Source: Lamellibrachia columna | Lineage: Eukaryota; Annelida; Polychaeta; Sabellida; Siboglinidae | DNA: 64,000 nt | Direction: 5' to 3' | Assembly: GCA_963662155.1 (NCBI GenBank) | Contig: OY759262.1 | Location: 64,676,263 to 64,740,262, forward strand | Shown here: positions 46,901 to 59,920 of the stretch, piece after piece | Layout of the letters: the number at the start of each line of letters is the position of its first letter | Numbering within the stretch: position 1 is the first letter of the stretch | Notes under the pieces: model-generated | Database searches by the model: none | Told to the model about the DNA's origin: nothing | Seen by the model: the letters and a program-made list of their open reading frames with translations, nothing else | Made by a program: the position numbers and the translations under genes

Positions 46901-49900
46901 TTGAGAAGGGTGGCGTCATGGCTGTGATTCTCATCAGTGTTGAGACGGGTGGCGTCATGGCTGTGATTCTCATCAGTGTTGAGACGGGTGGCATCGTGGC
47001 TGTGATTCTCATCAGTGTTGAAACAGTTGGAGTCGTGGCTGTGACTCTCATCAGTGTTGAGACGGGTGGCGTCGTGGTTGTGATTCTCATCAGTGTTGAG
47101 ACGAGTGGCTTCGTGGCTGTGATTCTCATCAGTGTTGAGACGGGTGGCGTCGTGGTTGTGATTCTCATCAGTGTTGAGATGGGTGGCATCGTGGCTGTGA
47201 TTTTCATCAGTGTTGAAACAGTTGGCGTCGTGGCTGTGATTATCATCAGTGTTGAGACGGGTGGTGTCGTGGCTCTGATTCTCATCAGTGTTGAGACGGG
47301 TGGCGACGTGGCTGTGATTGTCATCAGTATTGAGACGGGTGGCGTCGTGGCTCTGATTCTCATCAGTGTTGAGACGGCTGGCGTCGTGGCTGTGATTCTC
47401 ATCAGTGTTGAGACAGTTGGCGTCGTGGCTGTGATTCTCATCAGTGTTGAGACGGGTGGTGTCGTGGCTGTGATTGTCATCAGTGTTTAGCTGGATGTCG
47501 TCGTGGCTGAGATTCTCATCAAGGTAGAGGTGGATGGCTTCGTGGTTGTGATTCTCATCAGTGTTGAAACGGGTGGCGTCGTGGCTGTGATTCTCATCAG
47601 TGTTGAGACGAGTGGCGTCGTGGCTGTGATTTTCCTCAGTGTTGAGACGGGTGGCGTCGTGGTTGTGATTCTCATCAGTGTTGAGACGAGTGGCGTCGTG
47701 GCTGTGATTCTCATCAGTGTTGAGACGGGTGGCGTCATGGCTGTGATTCTCATCAGTGTTGAGACGGGTGGCGTCATGGCTGTGATTCTCATCAGTGTTG
47801 AGACGGGTGGCATCGTGGCTGTGATTATCATCAGTGTTGAGACGGGTGGCGTCATGGCTGTGATTCTCATCAGTGTTGAGACGGGTGGCGTCATAGCTGT
47901 GATTCTCATCAGTGTTGAGACTGGTGGCATCGTGGCTGTGATTCTCATCAGTGTTGAAACAGTTGGCGTCGTGGCTGTGATTCTCATCAGCGTTGAGACG
48001 AGTGACGTCGAGGCTGTGATTCTCATCAGTGTTGAGACGGGTGGCGTCGTGGTTGTGATTCTCTTCAGTGTTGAGACGAGAGGAGTCGTGGCTATGATTC
48101 TCATCAGTGTTGAGACGGGTGGCGTCGTGGTTGTGATCCTCATCAGTGTTGAGACGGGTGGCATCGTGGCTGTGATTCTCATCAGTGTCGAAACAGTTGG
48201 CGTCGTAGCTGTGATTCTCATCAGTGTTGATACGGGTGGTGTCGTGGCTCTGATTCTCATCAGTGTTGAGACGGGTGGCGACGTGGCTGTGATTGTCATC
48301 AGTATTGAGACGGGTGGTGTCGTGGCCCTGATTCTCATCAGTGTTGAGACGGGTGGCGACGTGGCTGTGATTGTCATCAGTATTGAGACGGGTGGTGTCG
48401 TGGCCCTGATTCTCATCAGTGTTGAGACGGGTGGCGACGTGGCTGTGATTGTCATCAGTATTGAGACGGGTGGTGTCGTGGCTCTGATTCTCATCAATGT
48501 TGAGACGGGTGGCGACGTGGCTGTGATTGTCATCAGTATTGAGACGGGTGGTGTCGTGGCTCTGATTCTCATCAGTGTTGAGACTGGTAGCGTCGTGGCT
48601 GTGATTGTCATCAGTATTGAGACGGGTGGTGTCGTGGCTCTGATTCTCATCAGTGTTGAGACGGGTGGCGACGTGGCTGTGATTGTCATCAGTGTTCAGC
48701 TGGATGTCGTCGTGGCTGAGATTCTCATCAAGGTAGAGGTGGATGGCTTCGTGGTTGTGATTCTCATCAGTGTTGAAACGGGTGGCGTCGTGGCTGTGAT
48801 TCTCATCAGTGTTGAGACGAGTGGCGTCGTGGCTGTGATTTTCCTCAGAGTTGAGATTGGTGGCGTCGTGGTTGTGATTCTCATCAGTGTTGAGACGAGT
48901 GGCGTGGTGGCTGTGATTCTCATCAGTGTTGAGACGGGTGGCGTCGTGGTTGTGATTCTCATCAGTGTTGAGAAGGGTGGCGTCATGGCTGTGATTCTCA
49001 TCAGTGTTGAGACGGGTGGCTTCGTGGCTGTGATTCTCATCAGTGTTGAGACGGGTGGCGTCGTGGTTGTGATTCTCATCAGTGTTGAGATGGGTGGCAT
49101 TGTGGCTGTGATTTTCATCAGTGTTGAAACAGTTGGCGTCGTGGCTGTGATTCTCATCAGTGTTGAGACGGGTGGTGTCGTGGCTCTGATTCTCATCAGT
49201 GTTGAGACGGGTGGCGACGTGGCTGTGATTGTCATCAGTATTGAGACGGGTGGCGTCGTGGCTCTGATTCTCATCAGTGTTGAGACGGCTGGCGTCGTGG
49301 CTGTGATTCTCATCAGTGTTGAGACAGTTGGCGTCGTGGCTGTGATTCTCATCAGTGTTGAGACGGGTGGTGTCGTGGCTGTGATTGTCATCAGTGTTTA
49401 GCTGGATGTCGTCGTGGCTGAGATTCTCATCAAGGCAGAGGTGGATGGCTTCGTGGTTGTGATTCTCATCAGTGTTGAAACGGGTGGCGTCGTGGCTGTG
49501 ATTCTCATCAGTGTTGAGACGAGTGGCGTCGTGGCTGTGATTTTCCTCAGTGTTGAGACGGGTGGCGTCGTGGTTGTGATTCTCATCAGTGTTGAGACGA
49601 GTGGCGTCGTGGCTGTGATTCTCATCAGTGTTGAGACGGGTGGCGTCATGGCTGTGATTCTCATCAGTGTTGAGACGGGTGGCGTCATGGCTGTGATTCT
49701 CATCAGTGTTGAGACGGGTGGCATCGTGGCTGTGATTATCATCAGTGTTGAGACGGGTGGCGTCATGGCTGTGATTCTCATCAGTGTTGAGACGGGTGGC
49801 GTCATAGCTGTGATTCTCATCAGTGTTGAGACGGGTGACGTCGAGGCTGTGATTCTCATCAGTGTTGAGACGGGTGGCGTCGTGGTTGTGATTCTCATCA

Positions 49901-52900
49901 GTGTTGAGACGAGTGGCGTCGTGGCTATGATTCTCATCAGTGTTGAGACGGGTGGCGTCGTGGTTGTGATCCTCATCAGTGTTGAGACGGGTGGCATCGT
50001 GGCTGTGATTCTCATCAGTGTTGAAACGGGTGGCGTCGTGGCTGTGATTCTCATCAGTGTTGAGACGAGTGGCGTCGTGGCTGTGATTTTCCTCAGAGTT
50101 GAGATTGGTGGCGTCGTGGTTGTGATTCTCATCAGTGTTGAGACGAGTGGCGTGGTGGCTGTGATTCTCATCAGTGTTGAGACGGGTGGCGTCGTGGTTG
50201 TGATTCTCATCAGTGTTGAGAAGGGTGGCGTCATGGCTGTGATTCTCATCAGTGTTGAGACGGGTGGCTTCGTGGCTGTGATTCTCATCAGTGTTGAGAC
50301 GGGTGGCGTCGTGGTTGTGATTCTCATCAGTGTTGAGATTGGTGGCATCGTGGCTGTGATTTTCATCAGTGTTGAAACAGTTGGCGTCGTGGCTGTGATT
50401 CTCATCAGTGTTGAGACGGGTGGTGTCGTGGCTCTGATTCTCATCAGTGTTGAGACGGGTGGCGACGTGGCTGTGATTGTCATCAGTATTGAGACGGGTG
50501 GCGTCGTGGCTCTGATTCTCATCAGTGTTGAGACGGCTGGCGTCGTGGCTGTGATTCTCATCAGTGTTGAGACAGTTGGCGTCGTGGCTGTGATTCTCAT
50601 CAGTGTTGAGACGGGTGGTGTCGTGGCTGTGATTGTCATCAGTGTTTAGCTGGATGTCGTCGTGGCTGAGATTCTCATCAAGGTAGAGGTGGATGGCTTC
50701 GTGGTTGTGATTCTCATCAGTGTTGAAACGGGTGGCGTCGTGGCTGTGATTCTCATCAGTGTTGAGACGAGTGGCGTCGTGGCTGTGATTTTCCTCAGTG
50801 TTGAGACGGGTGGCGTCGTGGTTGTGATTCTCATCAGTGTTGAGACGAGTGGCGTCGTGGCTGTGATTCTCATCAGTGTTGAGACGGGTGGCGTCATGGC
50901 TGTGATTCTCATCAGTGTTGAGACGGGTGGCGTCATGGCTGTGATTCTCATCAGTGTTGAGACGGGTGGCATCGTGGCTGTGATTATCATCAGTGTTGAG
51001 ACGGGTGGCGTCATGGCTGTGATTCTCATCAGTGTTGAGACGGGTGGCGTCATAGCTGTGATTCTCATCAGTGTTGAGACGGGTGACGTCGAGGCTGTGA
51101 TTCTCATCAGTGTTGAGACGGGTGGCGTCGTGGTTGTGATTCTCATCAGTGTTGAGACGAGTGGCGTCGTGGCTATGATTCTCATCAGTGTTGAGACGGG
51201 TGGCGTCGTGGTTGTGATCCTCATCAGTGTTGAGACGGGTGGCATCGTGGCTGTGATTCTCATCAGTGTTGAAACAGTTGGCGTCGTAGCTGTGATTCTC
51301 ATCAGTGTTGATACGGGTGGTGTCGTGGCTCTGATTCTCATCAGTGTTGAGACGGGTGGCGACGTGGCTGTGATTGTCATCAGTATTGAGACGGGTGGTG
51401 TCGTGGCCTTGATTCTCATCAGTGTTGAGACGGGTGGCGACGTGGCTGTGATTGTCATCAGTATTGAGACGGGTGGTGTCGTGGCCCTGATTCTCATCAG
51501 TGTTGAGACGGGTGGCGACGTGGCTGTGATTGTCATCAGTATTGAGACGGGTGGTGTCGTGGCTCTGATTCTCATCAATGTTGAGACGGGTGGCGACGTG
51601 CCTGTGATTGTCATCAGTATTGAGACGGGTGGTGTCGTGGCTCTGATTCTCATCAGTGTTGAGACTGGTAGCGTCGTGGCTGTGATTGTCATCAGTATTG
51701 AGACGGGTGGTGTCGTGGCTCTGACTCTCATCAGTGTTGAGACGGGTGGCGACATGGCTGTGATTGTCATCAGTATTGAGACGGGTGGTGTCGTGGCTCT
51801 GATTCTCATCAGTGTTGAGACGGGTGGCGACGTGACTGTGATTGTCATCAGTGTTCAGCTGGATGTCGTCGTGGCTGAGATTCTCATCAAGGTAGAGGTG
51901 GATGGCTTCGTGGTTGTGATTCTCATCAGTGTTGAAACGGGTGGCGTCGTGGCTGTGATTCTCATCAGTGTTGAGACGGCTGGCGTCGTGGCTGTGATTC
52001 CCATCAGTGTTGAGACAGTTGGCGTCGTGGCTGTGATTCTCATCAGTGTTGAGACGGGTGGTGTCGTGGCTGTGATTGTCATCAGTGTTTAGCTGGATGT
52101 CGTCGTGGCTGAGATTCTCATCAAGGTAGAGGTGGATGGCTTCGTGGTTGTGATTCTCATCAGTGTTGAAACGGGTGGCGTCGTGGCTGTGATTCTCATC
52201 AGTGTTGAAACAGTTGGAGTCGTGGCTGTGATTCTCATCAGTGTTGAGACGGGTGGCGTCGTGGTTGTGATTCTCATCAGTGTTGAGACGAGTGGCTTCG
52301 TGGCTGTGATTCTCATCAGTGTTGAGACGGCTGGCGTCCTGGCTGTGATTGTCATCAGTGTTGAGACGGGTGGCGTCGTGGCTGTGATTTTCCTCAGAGT
52401 TGAGACTGGTGGCGTCGTGGTTGTGATTCTCATCAGTGTTGAGACGAGTGGCGTCGTGGCTGTGATTCTCATCAGTGTTGAGACGGGTGGCGTCGTGGTT
52501 GTGATTCTCATCAGTGTTGAGAAGGGTGGCGTCATGGCTGTGATTCTCATCAGTGTTGAGACGGATGGCGTCATGGCTGTGATTCTCATCAGTGTTGAGA
52601 CGAGTGGCATCGTGGCTGTGATTCTCATCAGTGTTGAAACAGTTGGAGTCGTGGCTGTGATTCTCATCAGTGTTGAGACGGGTGGCGTCGTGGTTGTGAT
52701 TCTCATCAGTGTTGAGACGAGTGGCGTCGTGGCTGTGATTCTCATCAGTGTAGAGACGGTTGACGTCGTGGCTGTGATTCTCATCAGAGTTGAGACGGGT
52801 GGCGTCATGGCTGTGATTATCATCAGTGTTGAGACGGGTGGCAGCATCGTGGCTGTGATTCTCATCAGTGTTGAGACGGGTGGCGACGTGGCTGTGATTG

Positions 52901-55900
52901 TCATCAGCATTGAGACGGGTGGTGTCGTGGCTCTGATTCTCATCAGTGTTGAGACTGGTAGCGTGGCTGTGATTGTCATCAGTATTGAGACGGGTGGTGT
53001 CGTGGCTCTGATTCTCATCAGTGTTGAGACGGGTGGCGACATGGCTGTGATTGTCATCAGTATTGAGACGGGTGGTTTCGTGGCTCTGATTCTCATCAGT
53101 GTTGAGACGGGTGGCGACGTGGCTGTGATTGTCATCAGTGTTCAGCTGGATGTCGTCGTGGCTGAGATTCTCATCAAGGTAGAGGTGGATGGCTTCGTGG
53201 TTGTGATTCTCATCAGTGTTGAAACGGGTGGCGTCGTGGCTGTGATTCTCATCAGTGTTGAGACGAGTGGCGTCGTGGCTGTGATTTTCTTCAGAGTTGA
53301 GACTGGTGGCGTCGTGGTTGTGATTCTCATCAGTGTTGAGACGAGTGGCGTCGTGGCTGTGATTCTCATCAGTGTTGAGACGGGTGGCGTCGTGGTTGTG
53401 ATTCTCATCAGTGTTGAGAAGGGTGGCGTCATGGCTGTGATTCTCATCAGTGTTGAGACGGGTGGCGTCATGGCTGTGATTCTCATCAGTGTTGAGACGG
53501 GTGGCATCGTGGCTGTGATTCTCATCACTGTTGAAACAGTTGGAGTCGTGGCTGTGATTCTCATCAGTGTTGAGACGGGTGGCGTCGTGGTTGTGATTCT
53601 CATCAGTGTTGAGACGAGTGGCTTCGTGGCTGTGATTCTCATCAGTGTTGAGACGGGTGGCGTCGTGGTTGTGATTCTCATCAGTGTTGAGATGGGTGGC
53701 ATCGTGGCTGTGATTTTCATCAGTGTTGAAACAGTTGGCGTCGTGGCTGTGATTCTCATCAGTGTTGAGACGGGTGGTGTCGTGGCTCTGATTCTCATCA
53801 GTGTTGAGACGGGTGGCGACGTGGCTGTGATTGTCATCAGTATTGAGACGGGTGGCGTCGTGGCTCTGATTCTCATCAGTGTTGAGACGGCTGGCGTCGT
53901 GGCTGTGATTCTCATCAGTGTTGAGACAGTTGGCGTCGTGGCTGTGATTCTCATCAGTGTTGAGAAGGGTGGTGTCGTGGCTGTGATTGTCATCAGTGTT
54001 TAGCTGGATGTCGTCGTGGCTGAGATTCTCATCAAGGTAGAGGTGGATGGCTTCGTGGTTGTGATTCTCATCAGTGTTGAAACGGGTGGCGTCGTGGCTG
54101 TGATTCTCATCAGTGTTGAGACGAGTGGCGTCGTGGCTGTGATTTTCCTCAGTGTTGAGACGGGTGGCGTCGTGGTTGTGATTCTCATCAGTGTTGAGAC
54201 GAGTGGCGTCGTGGCTGTGATTCTCATCAGTGTTGAGACGGGTGGCGTCATGGCTGTGATTCTCATCAGTGTTGAGACGGGTGGCGTCATGGCTGTGATT
54301 CTCATCAGTGTTGAGACGGGTGGCATCGTGGCTGTGATTATCATCAGTGTTGAGACGGGTGGCGTCATGGCTGTGATTCTCATCAGTGTTGAGACGGGTG
54401 GCGTCATAGCTGTGATTCTCATCAGTGTTGAGACGGGTGACGTCGAGGCTGTGATTCTCATCAGTGTTGAGACGGGTGGCGTCGTGGTTGTGATTCTCAT
54501 CAGTGTTGAGACGAGTGGCGTCGTGGCTATGATTCTCATCAGTGTTGAGACGGGTGGCGTCGTGGTTGTGATCCTCATCAGTGTTGAGACGGGTGGCATC
54601 GTGGCTGTGATTCTCATCAGTGTTGAGACAGTTGGCGTCGTAGCTGTGATTCTCATCAGTGTTGATACGGGTGGTGTCGTGGCTCTGATTCTCATCAGTG
54701 TTGAGACGGGTGGCGACGTGGCTGTGATTGTCATCAGTATTGAGACGGGTGGTGTCGTGGCCTTGATTCTCATCAGTGTTGAGACGGGTGGCGACGTGGC
54801 TGTGATTGTCATCAGTATTGAGACGGGTGGTGTCGTGGCCCTGATTCTCATCAGTGTTGAGACGGGTGGCGACGTGGCTGTGATTGTCATCAGTATTGAG
54901 ACGGGTGGTGTCGTGGCTCTGATTCTCATCAATGTTGAGACGGGTGGCGACGTGCCTGTGATTGTCATCAGTATTGAGACGGGTGGTGTCGTGGTTCTGA
55001 TTCTCATCAGTGTTGAGACTGGTAGCGTCGTGGCTGTGATTGTCATCAGTATTGAGACGGGTGGTGTCGTGGCTCTGACTCTCATCAGTGTTGAGACGGG
55101 TGGCGACATGGCTGTGATTGTCATCAGTATTGAGACGGGTGGTGTCGTGGCTCTGATTCTCATCAGTGTTGAGACGGGTGGCGACGTGACTGTGATTGTC
55201 ATCAGTGTTCAGCTGGATGTCGTCGTGGCTGAGATTCTCATCAAGGTAGAGGTGGATGGCTTCGTGGTTGTGATTCTCATCAGTGTTGAAACGGGTGGCG
55301 TCGTGGCTGTGATTCTCATCAGTGTTGAGACGGCTGGCGTCGTGGCTGTGATTCTCATCAGTGTTGAGACAGTTGGCGTCGTGGCTGTGATTCTCATCAG
55401 TGTTGAGACGGGTGGTGTCGTGGCTGTGATTGTCATCAGTGTTTAGCTGGATGTCGTCGTGGCTGAGATTCTCATCAAGGTAGAGGTGGATGGCTTCGTG
55501 GTTGTGATTCTCATCAGTGTTGAAACGGGTGGCGTCGTGGCTGTGATTCTCATCAGTGTTGAAACAGTTGGAGTCGTGGCTGTGATTCTCATCAGTGTTG
55601 AGACGGGTGGCGTCGTGGTTGTGATTCTCATCAGTGTTGAGACGAGTGGCTTCGTGGCTGTGATTCTCATCAGTGTTGAGACGGCTGGCGTCCTGGCTGT
55701 GATTGTCATCAGTGTTGAGACGGGTGGCGTCGTGGCTGTGATTTTCCTCAGAGTTGAGACTGGTGGCGTCGTGGTTGTGATTCTCATCAGTGTTGAGACG
55801 AGTGGCGTCGTGGCTGTGATTCTCATCAGTGTTGAGACGGGTGGCGTCGTGGTTGTGATTCTCATCAGTGTTGAGAAGGGTGGCGTCATGGCTGTGATTC

Positions 55901-58900
55901 TCATCAGTGCTGAGACGGATGGCGTCATGGCTGTGATTCTCATCAGTGTTGAGACGGGTGGCATCGTGGCTGTGATTCTCATCAGTGTTGAAACAGTTGG
56001 AGTCGTGGCTGTGATTCTCATCAGTGTTGAGACGGGTGGCGTCGTGGTTGTGATTCTCATCAGTGTTGAGACGAGTGGCGTCGTGGCTGTGATTCTCATC
56101 AGTGTAGAGACGGTTGACGTCGTGGCTGTGATTCTCATCAGAGTTGAGACGGGTGGCGTCATGGCTGTGATTATCATCAGTGTTGAGACGGGTGGCAGCA
56201 TCGTGGCTGTGATTCTTATCAGTGTTGAGAAGGGTGGCGTCGTGGCTGTGATTCTCATCAGTGTTGAGAAGGGTGGCATCTTGGTTGTGATTCTCATCAG
56301 TGTTGAGACGGGTGGCGTCGTGGCTCTGATTCTCATCAGTGTTGAGACGGGTAGCGTCGTGGCTGTGATTGTCATCAGAATTGAGACGGGTGGTGTCGTG
56401 GCTCTGATTCTCATCAGTGTTGAGACGGGTGGCGACATGGCTGTGATTGTCATCAGTATTGAGACGGGTGGTGTCGTGGCTCTGATTCTCATCAGTGTTG
56501 AGACGGGTGGCGACGTGGCTGTGATTGTCATCAGTATTGAGACGGGTGGTGTCGTGGCTGTGATTCTCATCAGTGTTGAGACGGGTGGCGACGTGGCTGT
56601 GATTCTCATCAGTGTTGAGACGGGTGGTGTCGTGGCTGTGATTCTCATCAGTGTTGAGACGGCTGCCGTCGTGGCTGTGATTCTTATCAGCGTTGAGACG
56701 AGTGGCGTCGAGGCTGTGATTCTCATCAGTGTTGAGACGGGTGGCGTCGTGGTTGTGATTCTCATCAGTGTTGAGACGAGTGGCGTCGTGGCTATGATTC
56801 TCATCAGTGTTGAGACGGGTGGCGTCGTGGCTGTGATTTTCATCAGTGTTGAAACAGTTGGCGTCGTGGCTGTGATTCTCATCAGTGTTGAGACGGGTGG
56901 TGTCGTGGCTTTGATTCTCATCAGTGTTGAGACGGGTGGCGACGTGGCTGTGATTGTCATCAGTATTGAGACTTGTGGCTTCGTGGCTCTGATTCTCATC
57001 AGTGTTGAGACGGGTAGCGTCGTGGCTGTGATTGTCATCAGTATTGAGACGGGTGGTGTCGTGGCTCTGACTCTCATCAGTGTTGAGACGGGTGGCGACA
57101 TGGCTGTGATTGTCATCAGTGTTGAGACGGGTGGTGTCGTGGCTCTGATTCTCATCAGTGTTGAGACGGGTGGCGACGTGGCTGTGATTGTCATCAGTAT
57201 TGAGACGGGTGGTGTCGTGGCTCTGACTCTCATCAGTGTTGAGACGGGTGGCGACATGGCTGTGATTGTCATCAGTATTGGGACGGGTGGTGTCGTGGCT
57301 CTGATTCTCATCAGTGTTGAGACGGGTGGCGACGTGGCTGTGATTGTCATCAGTGTTCAGCTGGATGTCGTCGTGGCTGAGATTCTCATCAAGGTAGAGG
57401 TGGATGGCTTCGTGGTTGTGATTCTCATCAGTGTTGAAACGGGTGGCGTCGTGGCTGTGATTCTCATCAGTGTTGAGACGAGTGGCGTCGTGGCTGTGAT
57501 TTTCTTCAGAGTTGAGACTGGTGGCGTCGTGGTTGTGATTCTCATCAGTGTTGAGACGAGTGGCGTCGTGGCTGTGATTCTCATCAGTGTTGAGACGGGT
57601 GGCGTCGTGGTTGTGATTCTCATCAGTGTTGAGAAGGGTGGCGTCATGGCTGTGATTCTCATCAGTGTTGAGACGGGTGGCGTCATGGCTGTGATTCTCA
57701 TCAGTGTTGAGACGGGTGGCATCGTGGCTGTGATTCTCATCAGTGTTGAAACAGTTGGAGTCGTGGCTGTGATTCTCATTAGTGTTGAGACGGGTGGCGT
57801 CGTGGTTGTGATTCTCATCAGTGTTGAGACGAGTGGCTTCGTGGCTGTGATTCTCATCAGTGTTGAGACGGGTGGCGTCGTGGTTGTGATTCTCATCAGT
57901 GTTGAGATGGGTGGCATCGTGGCTGTGATTTTCATCAGTGTTGAAACAGTTGGCGTCGTGGCTGTGATTATCATCAGTGTTGAGACGGGTGGTGTCGTGG
58001 CTCTGATTCTCATCAGTGTTGAGACGGGTGGCGACGTGGCTGTGATTGTTATCAGTATTGAGACGGGTGGCGTCGTGGCTCTGATTCTCATCAGTGTTGA
58101 GACGGCTGGCGTCGTGGCTGTGATTCTCATCAGTGTTGAGACAGTTGGCGTCGTGGCTCTGATTCTCATCAGTGTTGAGACGGGTGGTGTCGTGGCTGTG
58201 ATTGTCATCAGTGTTTAGCTGGATGTCGTCGTGGCTGAGATTCTCATCAAGGTAGAGGTGGATGGCTTCGTGGTTGTGATTCTCATCAGTGTTGAAACGG
58301 GTGGCGTCGTGGCTGTGATTCTCATCAGTGTTGAGACGAGTGGCGTCGTGGCTGTGATTTTCCTCAGTGTTGAGACGGGTGGCGTCGTGGTTGTGATTCT
58401 CATCAGTGTTGAGACGAGTGGCGTCGTGGCTGTGATTCTCATCAGTGTTGAGACGGGTGGCGTCATGGCTGTGATTCTCATCAGTGTTGAGACGGGTGGC
58501 GTCATGGCTGTGATTCTCATCAGTGTTGAGACGGGTGGCATCGTGGCTGTGATTATCATCAGTGTTGAGACGGGTGGCGTCATGGCTGTGATTCTCATCA
58601 GTGTTGAGACGGGTGGCGTTATAGCTGTGATTCTCATCAGTGTTGAGACGGGTGGCATCGTGGCTGTGATTCTCATCAGTGTTGAAACAGTTGGCGTCGT
58701 GGCTGTGATTCTCATCAGCGTTGAGACGAGTGACTTCGAGGCTGTGATTCTCATCAGTGTTGAGACGGGTGGCGTCGTGGTTGTGATTCTCATCAGTGTT
58801 GAGACGAGAGGCGTCGTGGCTATGATTCTCATCAGTGTTGAGACGGGTGGCGTCGTGGTTGTGATCCTCATCAGTGTTGAGTCGGGTGGCATCGTGGCTG

Positions 58901-59280
58901 TGATTCTCATCAGTGTTGAAACAGTTGGCGTCGTAGCTGTGATTCTCATCAGTGTTGATACGGGTGGTGTCGTGGCTCTGATTCTCATCAGTGTTGAGAC
59001 GGGTGGCGACGTGGCTGTTATTGTCATCAGTATTGAGACGGGTGGTGTCGTGGCCCTGATTCTCATCAGTGTTGAGACGGGTGGCGACGTGGCTGTGATT
59101 GTCATCAGTATTGAGACGGGTGGTGTCGTGGCCCTGATTCTCATCAGTGTTGAGACGGGTGGCGACGTGGCTGTGATTGTCATCAGTATTGAGACGGGTG
59201 GTGTCGTGGCTCTGATTCTCATCAATGTTGAGACGGGTGGCGACGTGGCTGTGATTGTCATCAGTAATTCGGCGATCCAC
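34960..59280 (-). other. 8106-codon open frame without ATG, across the 39-bp array
   Basis: Minus-strand frame of 13-residue repeats, consensus LNTDENHSHDATR, with common variants (Q for H at position 8, N for S at 9, V or T for A at 12). A periodic landmark reads HLYLDENLSHDDIQL. It is open without a stop for the whole array and ends with HSRKTHDQ and TGA. I see no methionine codon inside it; the first possible start is a GTG at 59280. No signal peptide or other domain is attached. If real, it must be an internal or terminal exon of a spliced gene, possibly for a His/Asp-rich, metal-binding or structural repeat protein (speculation). It may equally be non-coding: the unit has only about one codon (GAG) that one change turns into a stop. 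Upstream, a BEL LTR sits 3 bp away. Confidence 0.35.
34974..59265. repeat. 24.3-kb minisatellite of a 39-bp unit with higher-order structure
   Basis: About 620 contiguous copies of a 39-bp unit whose plus strand combines GTGATTCTCATCAGTGTTGA with GACGGGTGGCGTCGTGGCT. A marker variant containing GTT-C/T-AGCTGGATG, then ATCAAGGTAGAGGTGGATGG, occurs 20 times between 36639 and 58215. Its spacings are almost all exact multiples of 39 (for example 1209, 702, 858, 234), and several spacings recur in the same order. Exceptions come from four 42-bp units (near 37231, 41487, 52841, 56191) and one 36-bp unit (near 52955). All length changes I see are multiples of 3. No unrelated sequence interrupts the array. 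Confidence 0.97.
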
Positions 59281-59282
59281 AC

Positions 59283-59920
59283 TGTTTCGTTTCCGTACAG
59301 GTTTTATTGGCGTTAACTGGTTACAAAATACATCTGTCGAACTGCAAAGAATAATAAGAACAATAAGTTAACTTGTTAGGGCGAAGTGTATTAAATAAAG
59401 CTAACAGTAAGCCTAAGCCTAATTACGCATCATACTAGACTAACTATCAAAACTACAATAGTACTATACTTTAGAAATAACACAATTATACTGCACTGTA
59501 TATAGGCGGATAGCACATAGAACGTAGCCTAACAGCGATAGGCGCACATGACCTACATAAACACGTGTAGCGGCGTGGACAATAAGCTTAGAGCTGTGCT
59601 GCCAGCGGGCCGACTTTCGCTAGATTTACGTAATACGATAGATGCTATGAAACAAACGAATCTATTACTAAGCTATGTATACATTCTAATTACTACGACA
59701 AATACAACTATGTGTACTATAAGTCAATAATCTACAGTTCTATACTCACATTTAGTGCGTGAAACAGTGGCTAAATTAGAATAAATGATACGGCGAACAG
59801 GCGAGCAGGCGATACGGCGACTGGCGAATAATGACGAGTGGTCACTGAGGCGTGTCACTAACGAGGTCAAGTCCCTAGCGGCTAAAACGTGTACAATAAA
59901 CTGGGTAAACTGCCGAAACA
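59283..59920 (-). mobile_element. 3' LTR of BEL/Pao retrotransposon
   Basis: On the minus strand the LTR begins TGTTTCGGCAG just after a GGCGGGAG purine tract (59921-59928) and ends GGAAACGAAACA at 59283. The terminal 7 bases TGTTTCG and CGAAACA are perfect inverted repeats. Length is 638 bp. A minus-sense CCAATAAAAC near its end could be the polyadenylation signal. Flanking bases 59278-59282 are CACAC, the predicted 5-bp target duplication. The partner LTR is outside the window. Confidence 0.85.

Noticed and set aside
34974..59265. CRISPR-like array
   Set aside because: There are no unique spacers: the whole 39-bp period is repeated. The context is eukaryotic and no cas-like genes are present.
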